A DNA stretch of 64,000 nucleotides from Tolypothrix tenuis PCC 7101 (GTDB taxonomy: Bacteria; Cyanobacteriota; Cyanobacteriia; Cyanobacteriales; Nostocaceae). Location: the NCBI RefSeq assembly GCF_002368295.1, contig NZ_AP018248.1:5778937-5842936 (forward strand), given 5' to 3'. The position numbers and the translations under genes are program-made. The notes beneath the pieces are model-generated. The model saw only the letters and a list, made by a program, of their open reading frames with translations. It searched no databases and was not told the DNA's origin. Shown here piece by piece: positions 26,712 to 35,128 of the stretch. The number at the start of each line of letters is the position of its first letter. Positions within the stretch are counted from its first letter, which is position 1.

Positions 26712-27797
26712 CTATGTTTCCTGATAACGATAGGCAGGAAAAAACTGAGAATTGAGTATGGTTTTAAAATCAAGATTTAAAGTCTTCGCTTGTAAGTTAA
26801 CTAATTCCAGATATTTTTCTTCATCGAGAATTAGCCGCATTGTTAAAAAGTTATGCCGGAGTTTAGAAAAACTCGCTTTGAAGTTATAAAGATTTGTTGT
26901 AGCACCTCCTAATCCACCTCCTAAATGAAAAATATGATTACTACGGTTTTTAGCCCAAAATCGGACATAATTAATTTCTAAGGAACCTGGAGAAAGCGTA
27001 ATAAACTTACTGCTAGTTCCACGAAAAACACTCTGCACTATACCGCTATATTCGGTATATAACCCAGCAGATGCTACTTGATTATCAATTTCAACGATAC
27101 ATAAATGTAATTTCTCCTTTAGCACATCTTTCATTTTTTTAAAATATTGAGCGTTAAAAGAATAGTAAATTTCTGCTGCTGCTACTCGCTGCATTGTTTC
27201 TTGATAAATTGCTGTAAATTTATCAAGATATTCATCAAAATTTACCATTCTTGCTGTTAAACCTACTTGCATACAGTAGTTAATTTTCTTGCGGCGATCG
27301 CGCTTAGTTTGATTCCAAATTTGTTCTTCAGAAAGATGCAAGTTAATATATACGGTCTTACCGTTAAATGTTAGAATTTTCTGATTATATAAAACCTCAT
27401 TTAAGTTATGATTGATAATCGGATGTAGGCGAAAAAAAGCTGAACATACACCCTTATCTTTTAAGACAACATTTAATTTTTTAATGGCAGCCTCGACAAA
27501 ATCTGGTGTAATCTTAGCTGCATCACTTAACAAAATACCTGGATAGCCATAAGGTGAAACTATATCAATACTTTCTATAGGTATTGATGTCTCTACCCCT
27601 AAATCATCACAATTACGTAGCAAATAAGGCGCAAATAAAATTTTGTCATTTTCAGAGATTAAGATGGCTTCAGCAACAGCTTTATTCCTCATCGCTTCTA
27701 ATGCAAAATATTCAGGAATTTGATAAAAGTCATGTTTGATATTTTGCAATATTTCTCGCCAATAATTGCTTTCTAAATCAATTACCTGAATATTCAT
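26712..27797 (-). CDS. FemAB/GNAT-fold transferase, polysaccharide-associated
   Basis: 361 aa. It shows the FemAB-like plan: an N-terminal half with VSPYGYPGILLSD and FFRLHPI, a basic linker (TKRDRRKKINYCMQVGL), and a second GNAT half ending in HIFHLGGGLGG...YNFKASFS. Such proteins move acyl or aminoacyl groups onto amino sugars or peptides. A paralogue (29152-30237) of the same length lies two genes upstream with an identical layout. Acceptor and donor are unknown. Its stop overlaps the target duplication of MITE copy B, which may have trimmed the C-terminus by a few residues. Confidence 0.72.
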   Translation of the reverse strand: MNIQVIDLESNYWREILQNIKHDFYQIPEYFALEAMRNKAVAEAILISENDKILFAPYLLRNCDDLGVETSIPIESIDIVSPYGYPGILLSDAAKITPDFVEAAIKKLNVVLKDKGVCSAFFRLHPIINHNLNEVLYNQKILTFNGKTVYINLHLSEEQIWNQTKRDRRKKINYCMQVGLTARMVNFDEYLDKFTAIYQETMQRVAAAEIYYSFNAQYFKKMKDVLKEKLHLCIVEIDNQVASAGLYTEYSGIVQSVFRGTSSKFITLSPGSLEINYVRFWAKNRSNHIFHLGGGLGGATTNLYNFKASFSKLRHNFLTMRLILDEEKYLELVNLQAKTLNLDFKTILNSQFFPAYRYQET

Positions 27798-27886
27798 AAA
27801 TCCTCAGATTCAAGGTAAATTAAATAATTTTGATTGCTGTAGGCTAACGCACCTATAATTTTAACGGTGCGTTGCCCTAAAATACC

Positions 27887-28957
27887 CTAATTTCTCTGGT
27901 TAATTTCTTCTAGTTTCTTGTTAACCAACTGCTCAAGAGTTGCTGTATTATCTTTAACATCAGCGAGTTGATGTTTAGCTTCTTCTTTATCCAAGAAACC
28001 AGTAATAACTTCTCGCGAAAGTAACTGTAATTCTGGATGATAACCTAATCTTTGGCTAACTTGATATTCTACTAATCCCGGCAGAATGCAATTAGTACTA
28101 TTACCATGAATTTTGACTGTTGACCAGCCAAAGTCATCGAGAATTCTATAAATATCCTTCTCAGTTAATTGCAACACAAATGGCAGAGAAAATATTTGTA
28201 TTTTCATGCCTGTCGCTGCATCTGTCACCCACTTTGTAGAACGTACTTCTGGTTCTATCCAGTGCCACCAGTTACGCCCCATAATTATGCGATTGATGCG
28301 ATGTTTTACACAATAATCTTGAATTTCTTTGTAAAACATATCCCCGCACTTATAGCATGGATAACCATTTTTAAAGTTATTATCCATCATGTCTTTTACA
28401 TAAGGTGCTAGGTCAATATTTAATACAACTAATTCTACTCCTAATTTGTCGCACAACTTTTTACCATTTTCAATTACCTGCTCAGGAATAAACCCATTTT
28501 GAACTAAAACAGCCGTTACATTTAAACCAAATTTTTGTCGTGCTGTAATCAGACAAACTGCACTATCCTTACCACCAGAAAAACCCACAACGGCATCCAT
28601 ATTTGCCCCCTCTTCTCTAGGAGTATGCAAAAATGTTTGTAATTCGCTATCCAAAATTTCTTGTTTAAAATTCTTTTTGTAAGTCATGCACATATTACAA
28701 ACACCATCAGAGCCGATATAGATGTTTGGTATCCGCGTATCGAATAAACATTCCTGACATTCTACAGGCTTAATAAAAGGATTCTTACCTGTATTTACCC
28801 AAGTTTTAATTTGATTTTGTAAATGTATTCTCCGCGCGCGAAGATTATAGTTAATGCCGTTAATAGAAACTTTGCATTTATATGGAGAATAATCTTCCCG
28901 GAGGAATTGAGGAATTAGGAAATCGAAACTTTGTAATAAAGTATTTGCTTGGCTCAT
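27887..28957 (-). CDS. N-acetyl sugar amidotransferase (PP-loop ATPase)
   Basis: 356 aa. PP-loop FSGGKDSAVCL at residues 126-136 activates a carbonyl by adenylation. Cys pairs CQEC (67-70) and CNMC (87-90), and later CYKCG, suggest a zinc site as in WbpG/PseA/LegG-type enzymes. These convert an N-acetyl group of an activated sugar to an acetamidino group, using ammonia from HisH/HisF-like partners. No such partners lie in this window, so ammonia may come from elsewhere. It sits between two FemAB-like paralogues, implying they act on the same unusual amino sugar (inference). Confidence 0.85.
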   Translation of the reverse strand: MSQANTLLQSFDFLIPQFLREDYSPYKCKVSINGINYNLRARRIHLQNQIKTWVNTGKNPFIKPVECQECLFDTRIPNIYIGSDGVCNMCMTYKKNFKQEILDSELQTFLHTPREEGANMDAVVGFSGGKDSAVCLITARQKFGLNVTAVLVQNGFIPEQVIENGKKLCDKLGVELVVLNIDLAPYVKDMMDNNFKNGYPCYKCGDMFYKEIQDYCVKHRINRIIMGRNWWHWIEPEVRSTKWVTDAATGMKIQIFSLPFVLQLTEKDIYRILDDFGWSTVKIHGNSTNCILPGLVEYQVSQRLGYHPELQLLSREVITGFLDKEEAKHQLADVKDNTATLEQLVNKKLEEINQRN

Positions 28958-29151
28958 AAATACCTCGGATTCTCAAAATATTTTTTGTGAAAATTCTTGC
29001 CCAAGCTGGTATTAAAAATTAGCGAAATTGAAATCTTGTTTGATATATAGATAAAAGAAACAAGGGTAACAAGAGTTCTGGAGAATTGCTATATTTCGTA
29101 CTAACGATGATTTCCAGTATTAGCAAAGTCATTTACTCTTGACTCTCTCCA

Positions 29152-30237
29152 CTAATTTGTGACAGTAGAACGATAAGCCGGAAAGAAATTTGATTTTAGT
29201 AATGTTCCTACTTGGCTATTTAAAGCTTTGGCTCTTAACTCCACCAGATGAGCATACCTTTCTTCATGAATAGTTAATCTCAGCGTCAAAAAATTCTGAC
29301 ATTTTGGCGAAAAACCTGCTTTAAAATTGTAAACACCATCTTTACTTCCCCCATATCCACCCCCTAGATGCAAAAGTTTATTACCCCGTTCTTTTGCCCA
29401 TAACCTGGCATAATCAAACAGTAGTTTATCTGGGGAGAATTTTAAAAACTTGTTTTTTGTACCGCTTAAGTAAGATTGAACTATTCCACCGCATTCTGTG
29501 AATAGACAAGCGCACATAATCTCACATTCAAATTCTACAATTCCTAAGTGCAATTTGTTACCTAATTTATGTAACAAATTCCTAAAATATTCTTGCTGAA
29601 AGTGATATAGCTGAGGCGCGCCTACTCGTTGCATTGTTTGATAATAGATTTCTAAAAAATCAGCAAAATATTTGTCAAAATCAACAATTTTTGCTTGCAA
29701 ACCATAACGTTTCTGCCGATTAATATCTTTACGATGATCCGAGCGAGTTTGCCGCCATATTTCTTCAGCCGAAAGTGTTAAATCTACAGCTATTGTTTCT
29801 CCACTGATTTGGCAAATATGAGGAGGATAAACTTTCTCTAATCCAGCATTTAGTATAGGATGTAATCGGACAAAGGCTGAACAGATATTTTGCTGTCTAA
29901 ATGTAGATATTAATTCCTGCATTGCTAATTCGAGGAAATCTGATGAACTAGCCGCAGCCTCACTCAATAAAATCCCAGGATAGCCATAAGGAGAAATTAC
30001 ATCAAAAAGTTCTGGACTTTCTGAGGGATCAGCAAAAAAATCGTGACAGCGACGTAGTAAATAAGGTAAAAAAAATAGTTTTTCTCCCTGAGAAATTACA
30101 ATCGCCTTGGGAGTAGTATTAGTTCTTAGCGATTCTAAATATACATATTCTGGTAAGTGGTAAATATCGTGACGTACTGTTTGCAAAATCTGCATCCACA
30201 AAGGGTTGTTTAACGCGATGATTTGAATATTCAACAT
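29152..30237 (-). CDS. FemAB/GNAT-fold transferase, paralogue of 26712-27797
   Basis: 361 aa, same length and order as its paralogue: SPYGYPGILLSEAA, FVRLHPILNAG, TRSDHRKDINRQKRYGLQ, then LLHLGGGYGGSKDGVYNFKAG. Identity looks moderate rather than high, so the duplication is not recent. The pair flank the amidotransferase gene. Probable role: adding an acyl or aminoacyl group to a polysaccharide amino sugar. The start is the first Met (MLNIQIIALNNPLW), matching the paralogue's MNIQVIDLESNYW. Confidence 0.72.
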   Translation of the reverse strand: MLNIQIIALNNPLWMQILQTVRHDIYHLPEYVYLESLRTNTTPKAIVISQGEKLFFLPYLLRRCHDFFADPSESPELFDVISPYGYPGILLSEAAASSSDFLELAMQELISTFRQQNICSAFVRLHPILNAGLEKVYPPHICQISGETIAVDLTLSAEEIWRQTRSDHRKDINRQKRYGLQAKIVDFDKYFADFLEIYYQTMQRVGAPQLYHFQQEYFRNLLHKLGNKLHLGIVEFECEIMCACLFTECGGIVQSYLSGTKNKFLKFSPDKLLFDYARLWAKERGNKLLHLGGGYGGSKDGVYNFKAGFSPKCQNFLTLRLTIHEERYAHLVELRAKALNSQVGTLLKSNFFPAYRSTVTN

Positions 30238-30277
30238 AAGGGTTTAATCCCATTGCACTACAAAGTCTGAAATGGTA

Positions 30278-30946
30278 TTAACGGATTTGACGTACCAACA
30301 TAAAAGCTTCAGCTGCACCCAGGCTAACAGTTGCACCCCGTAACTTAGCTAAAGCTGCGATCGCATCTAAAGAACGAGGATGTGGTGGTTCTTTGATCTG
30401 GCTTTGATAGCAAGTCATGGCTTTGAGCTTTTGCTCTAAATAGTTGGTGATATCGACAAATACCGTCGGGATAAAAGCCTCATCACCAGAAGGGGGAGCC
30501 CATTCTGTTTCGGAGAGAGTCTCATAACAAAAAATCTCACGCACAGAACAACCATTAATCGGGCGACTAGCAACCAATGTAGCTTGATAGACGAGTCGGT
30601 GATCGGCATGAATATCACCTCGATGTGGTAAGTAAATAATGTTGGGTTGCAGTAAGCGAATTGCCGTGCCAATAGCATCAGCTAACTTATATCCTGGGTA
30701 AATATCCAGCTTGGGAGCGAGAAAATCCAAGAAACTGACGCTGGATATACCTAAAATTTCATGAGATGCTTTTAACTCTTGGCGGAGTCGCAACTGCACC
30801 TCTGCTGGATAAATATCTGGATCGCCACAGGTAACTATAACAGCATGAACCTCATCACCCTGATCTATATGACGTGCGATCGTCCCTCCACAACCTAAAA
30901 CTTCATCATCTGCATGGGGTGCAATAACTAATACATTGTTTTTCAT
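30278..30946 (-). CDS. PIG-L (LmbE-like) family deacetylase
   Basis: 222 aa. The zinc motif APHADDEVLGCGG (residues 9-21) and PHRGDIHADHRLVYQA (near 118) supply the His, Asp and Asp/His ligands. The family removes the acetyl group from GlcNAc-type sugars. This would expose an amine for the nearby FemAB-like or amidino chemistry (inference). It overlaps the WbqC gene by 4 bp (ATGA), a sign of translational coupling. Upstream and downstream genes are on the same strand. Confidence 0.9.
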   Translation of the reverse strand: MKNNVLVIAPHADDEVLGCGGTIARHIDQGDEVHAVIVTCGDPDIYPAEVQLRLRQELKASHEILGISSVSFLDFLAPKLDIYPGYKLADAIGTAIRLLQPNIIYLPHRGDIHADHRLVYQATLVASRPINGCSVREIFCYETLSETEWAPPSGDEAFIPTVFVDITNYLEQKLKAMTCYQSQIKEPPHPRSLDAIAALAKLRGATVSLGAAEAFMLVRQIR

Positions 30947-31647
30947 AGCTTTACTAAATCACGCCCTAAAAAATTTCTCGTTTCCGCACCGCAACAAAAG
31001 AGAGTATCTAAAATTGACAAGTCAGGGATAAAACCTAATTCCGGAAAGGCTTGAGGATAGGATGGGTAAGCGAACTCTTGCCAAAGTAAATCAATCCCCG
31101 CCGCCGCAAAAGCTTCTAAATCCATATATCTTTTACCTCCGATACCAGATAGGTAAGTATCAGCCCCTACCGCCTGACAGATATTGATGAGTAATTCGGT
31201 TTTGTTACCTTCTACACCCAATGCAGACATATACACAATCGGTTTGTGAATGTGTAAAACATCCATCACCCATTGAATTAGCGCCATATCGAGTTCACAC
31301 AGATAACGCCAATCTTGATTGAGTATTTGTTCCAGTTCCGGCGCATACTGATGAAAGTAGGGAGCGCGAGCATAATTTGTGACAATAGTTTGCCAATGCT
31401 TTCGCGCCCAAGGTAGTTCTGAGTTAATTAACATCTCATTAATTCGTTCTTCATCTCTGTTGCGATGGAACACTGGTACAGTTAGCCATTGCACTCCATT
31501 AGCGGTTTTAATTCGGTTGCGGTGTTGAATTCCACGCCGTTGAAACTGCACGCTATCCATAACTACAAAAATGTCGCCTTGTTGTAGTTTGTGAAAGAAT
31601 CCCAGGTAGGGCAAAAATTGTGCTTGGTGAATTACCGCTATTTTCAT
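30943..31647 (-). CDS. WbqC-like family protein
   Basis: 234 aa, full family length. The N-terminus IHQAQFLPYLGFFHKLQQGDIFV, then FQRRGIQHRNRIKTANGVQWLTVPV, is the WbqC signature; SALGVEGNKTELLINIC and GADTYLSGIGGKRYM follow. Members sit in O-antigen and exopolysaccharide loci and are thought to modify amino sugars, for example with glycine or other acyl groups. It fits between the initiating sugar transferase and the deacetylase, with which it overlaps by 4 bp. Confidence 0.9.
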   Translation of the reverse strand: MKIAVIHQAQFLPYLGFFHKLQQGDIFVVMDSVQFQRRGIQHRNRIKTANGVQWLTVPVFHRNRDEERINEMLINSELPWARKHWQTIVTNYARAPYFHQYAPELEQILNQDWRYLCELDMALIQWVMDVLHIHKPIVYMSALGVEGNKTELLINICQAVGADTYLSGIGGKRYMDLEAFAAAGIDLLWQEFAYPSYPQAFPELGFIPDLSILDTLFCCGAETRNFLGRDLVKL

Positions 31648-31760
31648 AAGTTATTAGCCAAAATTAAAATGATAATTAACCGCCGATAAATGCTGATGAT
31701 AGATACTTGGATAAGAGGCTAAATTTATTGTGCGTTTGGCAAATAATATCTATCAAATGG

Positions 31761-32498
31761 CTATTTATCTAATTTTTTACTGTCTGATATATTTGCATCT
31801 TTGACATAAACTCCTTCTTTGCGAAGCACTACAGGAATTGTTCGCAAGATAATTAAAATATCTAACCAAAAACTCCAGTTATCTACATACCACACATCAA
31901 AATTAATTCTCTGCTCAAGGCTATTATCTAAGCCACCATTAACAGCTTCCCAAGCTGTGAGACCAGGTAACATTAATAAACGTTTCTTTTGGCAATCGCT
32001 GTAGTTGAAGAGGCTAGCAACTAATAGTGGTCTAGGGCCAACTAAACTCATATCGCCACGAAGAATATTAAACAGTTGTGGCAATTCATCAAGATGGTAT
32101 TCGCGCAAAAATTTACCAATGGGCGTAACTCGCGGATCGCCGCGAAAGGTATTTAGCCCAGCACCTAGATTAATTGCGCCATCAACCATTGTGCGAAATT
32201 TATAAATCACAAATGGTTTTCCCAGCGTTCCTAGGCGTGTTTGACAAAATAAAATTGGCCCCGGTGAAGTTAATTTAACTGCTAAGGCAATTGTCAGTAA
32301 AACAGGTAATAGAAGGAAGATGGCTATACTGGCAAGAATAATATCTAATAACCGCTTATATATTAGTTGCCATTTCATTCTTGGATGCTCTGCCAAAAAT
32401 GAATTCTTAACTTTTTGCCATTGTTCTTCTGTCCATACATCTATAAAAATATTACCATAATTCGGGAATAATTTATTTTTTTGAAATTCATTTTTCAT
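31761..32498 (-). CDS. Initiating sugar-phosphate transferase (PglC-like, single-TM)
   Basis: 245 aa. It transfers a sugar-1-phosphate to undecaprenyl phosphate at the inner membrane. A membrane segment (LLDIILASIAIFLLLPVLLTIAL) follows a short cytoplasmic head of about 45 residues. The catalytic domain shows KFRTMVDGA, REYHLDELPQLFNILRGDMSL and VGPRP. It is the short form without the four extra N-terminal membrane helices of WbaP. The CapD/DegT products in this locus would suit a PglC-like substrate, but specificity cannot be read. AATTACC repeats lie directly downstream. Confidence 0.92.
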   Translation of the reverse strand: MKNEFQKNKLFPNYGNIFIDVWTEEQWQKVKNSFLAEHPRMKWQLIYKRLLDIILASIAIFLLLPVLLTIALAVKLTSPGPILFCQTRLGTLGKPFVIYKFRTMVDGAINLGAGLNTFRGDPRVTPIGKFLREYHLDELPQLFNILRGDMSLVGPRPLLVASLFNYSDCQKKRLLMLPGLTAWEAVNGGLDNSLEQRINFDVWYVDNWSFWLDILIILRTIPVVLRKEGVYVKDANISDSKKLDK

Positions 32499-32540
32499 CA
32501 GAAATGCACTCCTTGGTTTAAAAAAATAAACATCTTGAAA

Positions 32541-32612
32541 TTACCAATCACCAATTACCCCATTACCAATTACCAATTACCCATTACCAATTACCCATTA
32601 CCCATTACCAAT
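32541..32612. repeat. AATTACC / CATTACC tandem repeat
   Basis: About ten units of AATTACC, CATTACC and AATCACC fill most of the gap before the glycosyltransferase stop codon. It has the same heptamer family as 25738-25781. Confidence 0.85.
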
Positions 32613-32614
32613 GC

Positions 32615-33775
32615 TCAAACATAAACAGGATAATTCACCTGATTTAAAGCCTCTGCATATAAACTTTCATGTAGTTGTAAAATGTGTTGTAAATCGTAAT
32701 TAGCCATAATTTCCCAGCCACGTTTACCCATTGCTTTGGCTTCTTGGGGATGGTCTAATATATAGGCGATCGCATTTGCTAATTCTGCAATATTTCCCAA
32801 CTGCACCAGCAAACCACAACCACCCTCTAGCAAATCGCGAATCCCGCGAATGTCGCTACCAATCGCCGGAACTTGCATACACAAAGATTCCATAATGCTT
32901 CTGGGTAGTCCTTCTTGTTCGGAAACGAGTATAGTAGCGATCGCACTGCCAATTAAAGTTGCAATATCCCGTCGGAAACCTAAAAAGCGCACCCTGTCTG
33001 AGATTTCCAGTTTCTCTGCTAACTGCTGCATCTGTGCTTTTAAAGGCCCATCTCCAGCTAAAGCCAAGCAACTATTCGGTCTAGCAACCTCAGCAAAAGC
33101 TCTTAATAAATCTTGATGACGCTTGCGTGGGATGAACTCGGCAATACACAGCAATAACTGAGTTTCTGCTGTTAATCCCATTTCTTGGCGTACTTGCAAA
33201 ATCGCATCTGATGCAACTGCATTCACATTGTATTGTTGCAAATCAACCCCAATTCCTGGCATATAGCGCACCCTCTCTGGAGGTACGATATGATACTGCT
33301 TTGCTGCTTCTTCATCCTCGTAATTAATCGCTACGAGGTAGTCAGTCCAGCGACCAGCTAGTTTTTCCAGCGCCAAAAAGATAGCGTTTTGTAAAGGTTC
33401 GCCTCCACGGTAAAAATTCAAACCGTGAGATGTGTAAATTATCTTGGGTGTTCCTCCCTTCCTAACATCCTTGAGAGCATAGCGAGTTACAAAAGCAGGT
33501 ACAGCTATATGTACATGAACTATGTCGTATTTTTCCTGGGCTATTACCTTACGGATTTGTGCCGGAGCAATTAAAAGATTTCGCGGATTTAGAGGATTGC
33601 GAGCAAAATCTACATCCCAAACCCGGTCAAAAGTTTGCAAACACTCAGCATCATTTGTCACCCTATCTGCCATAGCATCTACGCGCCAACCCCGAGCACG
33701 AAAGTAGTCAGCAAAGGGTAAGAAAAAGGCGCGGAGGGTTTGAGGAAGTGTGGTAATGATTAATAGTTTGTTCAT
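32615..33775 (-). CDS. Family 4 glycosyltransferase
   Basis: 386 aa, GT-B fold. The donor-binding half shows LLLCIAEFIPRKRHQDLLRAF, LALAGDGPLKAQM, VRFLGFRRDIATLI, and the E-x7-E motif SEQEGLPRSIMESLCMQVPAIGS. The N-terminal half (YDIVHVHIAVPAFVTRYAL, VIYTSHGLNFYR-like) binds the acceptor. It is a cytoplasmic retaining transferase that adds one sugar to the lipid-linked repeat unit. The ATG follows an STRR block. Confidence 0.92.
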   Translation of the reverse strand: MNKLLIITTLPQTLRAFFLPFADYFRARGWRVDAMADRVTNDAECLQTFDRVWDVDFARNPLNPRNLLIAPAQIRKVIAQEKYDIVHVHIAVPAFVTRYALKDVRKGGTPKIIYTSHGLNFYRGGEPLQNAIFLALEKLAGRWTDYLVAINYEDEEAAKQYHIVPPERVRYMPGIGVDLQQYNVNAVASDAILQVRQEMGLTAETQLLLCIAEFIPRKRHQDLLRAFAEVARPNSCLALAGDGPLKAQMQQLAEKLEISDRVRFLGFRRDIATLIGSAIATILVSEQEGLPRSIMESLCMQVPAIGSDIRGIRDLLEGGCGLLVQLGNIAELANAIAYILDHPQEAKAMGKRGWEIMANYDLQHILQLHESLYAEALNQVNYPVYV

Positions 33776-33892
33776 TGGTAATGGGTAATGGGTAATTGGT
33801 AATGGGGATTAGGGAGGACAAATGACAACTAACTAATAACTAATGGCTCTTGACTCTTGACTCTTGACCTTTGACCCTTGGCTCTTGTACAA
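33776..33892. repeat. TAATGGG and TGACTCT tandem repeats
   Basis: GGTAATGGGTAATTGG units are followed by GACTCTTGACTCTTGAC units. The second set lies inside the 3' end of the next gene and makes up its last 15 or so residues. Confidence 0.8.
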
Positions 33893-35128
33893 ACAACTTC
33901 TACCCTCTACTTGCATCCAATTCTCTGTTTTTTCGCGCAGATATTGGTATAAATTATTTCTTCTAGATTGCAATAACTGTTCTCTGTAATTTCTGGCTTT
34001 CTGCAAGTTCCGGGCGGACATCTGAGCCATACGTTTTGGGTCTTCTATGACTTCGCAAATTTTGTCTGCTAACACCAGCACATTACCTGGAACTACCATA
34101 TCTTCATCGGGTAGAAGTTCGGGAAAACCGCCGACAGTGGAACCGATGCAAGGTAAACCCCGTGCCATTGCTTCAATCATTGCCCTCGGTAAACCTTCTT
34201 GATGGGATGGTAAAACAAATAAATCGGCTCTATCTAACTCGGCGCGTACGGCATCCCCAGCTGGTAACTCACCACAAAAATAGACGCATTCTTTTATACC
34301 TAGTTTGGCGGCTCTGGCTTCTAATTCTGGTCGGTGTTGACCATCTCCCACTAAAACTAGCTCGAGATTTAGCCCCAGCTTGAGACATACAGCAACCGCA
34401 TCAATTAGCACATCTGGAGCTTTATAAAGTTGATCCATTGTGCCCACAGTAATGATGGTGAACTGAATTTGATTCTCACGAGGGAGACGGGGAACAGAGA
34501 CAAAAGCCTCATCAGGTAATTCGACGCTGGAATAGTTTGTTGAGAAAGCTTTCTTGGCTGGGGGATAACGTTTTTGCAAAGCAGATTCAGTCACATAAGC
34601 TGCTGCACAAGCTTTCATACACTGTGTTTGCAACTGACGCGGGAACCACCACCGGAAAAAAGGACGTAAAGGATTTTTGACTGCACCAGGCGCAAACACA
34701 TCGTAGGGGTCGCCTATTACTTCCACAGCATAGGGATAATCATATCTGCATAACAGCGAATGCAGATGGCTGGCGATTTGGGAGGAAACACGCAAAATTA
34801 CAGCATCACCAGGCGTAAAGGCATTTTTAATAGCTTCTTTGACTTTCTCTGCTACCAAAAGATACTGCCAAGGCCCTACGTAATAGGGTACAGCAGCAAA
34901 AGCAACTCCCTCACCGTCCGCCCGTTTCCAGTGAGATGGAACGGACTCAACTTCGCGGATACGAGCAATTACCCGCACATGGTCAAACACTGCCAAATAA
35001 CGTTGATAGAATGAATGGGCAAATGTGGTTTGTGTCCAAACTGCTCCGTCGGGAGTGCGGTCAAAACGATGATCTAAGGTGAGGAGCAGATTCATTTTAC
35101 TTTGTTGCTGTGGTGATGCCTGGTTCAT
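33833..35128 (-). CDS. Family 4 glycosyltransferase with repeat-derived C-terminus
   Basis: 431 aa GT-B enzyme. Motifs: IITVGTMDQLYKAPDVLIDAV, LVLVGDGQHRPEL, VYFCGELPAGDAV, and E-x7-E in PSHQEGLPRAMIEAMARGLP. The last residues (KSQGSKVKSQESRAISY) translate the TGACTCT heptamer repeat, so the stop codon has been moved into intergenic repeats; the true fold ends around residue 412. It overlaps the polymerase gene by 4 bp at its 5' end. Confidence 0.92.
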   Translation of the reverse strand: MNQASPQQQSKMNLLLTLDHRFDRTPDGAVWTQTTFAHSFYQRYLAVFDHVRVIARIREVESVPSHWKRADGEGVAFAAVPYYVGPWQYLLVAEKVKEAIKNAFTPGDAVILRVSSQIASHLHSLLCRYDYPYAVEVIGDPYDVFAPGAVKNPLRPFFRWWFPRQLQTQCMKACAAAYVTESALQKRYPPAKKAFSTNYSSVELPDEAFVSVPRLPRENQIQFTIITVGTMDQLYKAPDVLIDAVAVCLKLGLNLELVLVGDGQHRPELEARAAKLGIKECVYFCGELPAGDAVRAELDRADLFVLPSHQEGLPRAMIEAMARGLPCIGSTVGGFPELLPDEDMVVPGNVLVLADKICEVIEDPKRMAQMSARNLQKARNYREQLLQSRRNNLYQYLREKTENWMQVEGRSCLYKSQGSKVKSQESRAISY

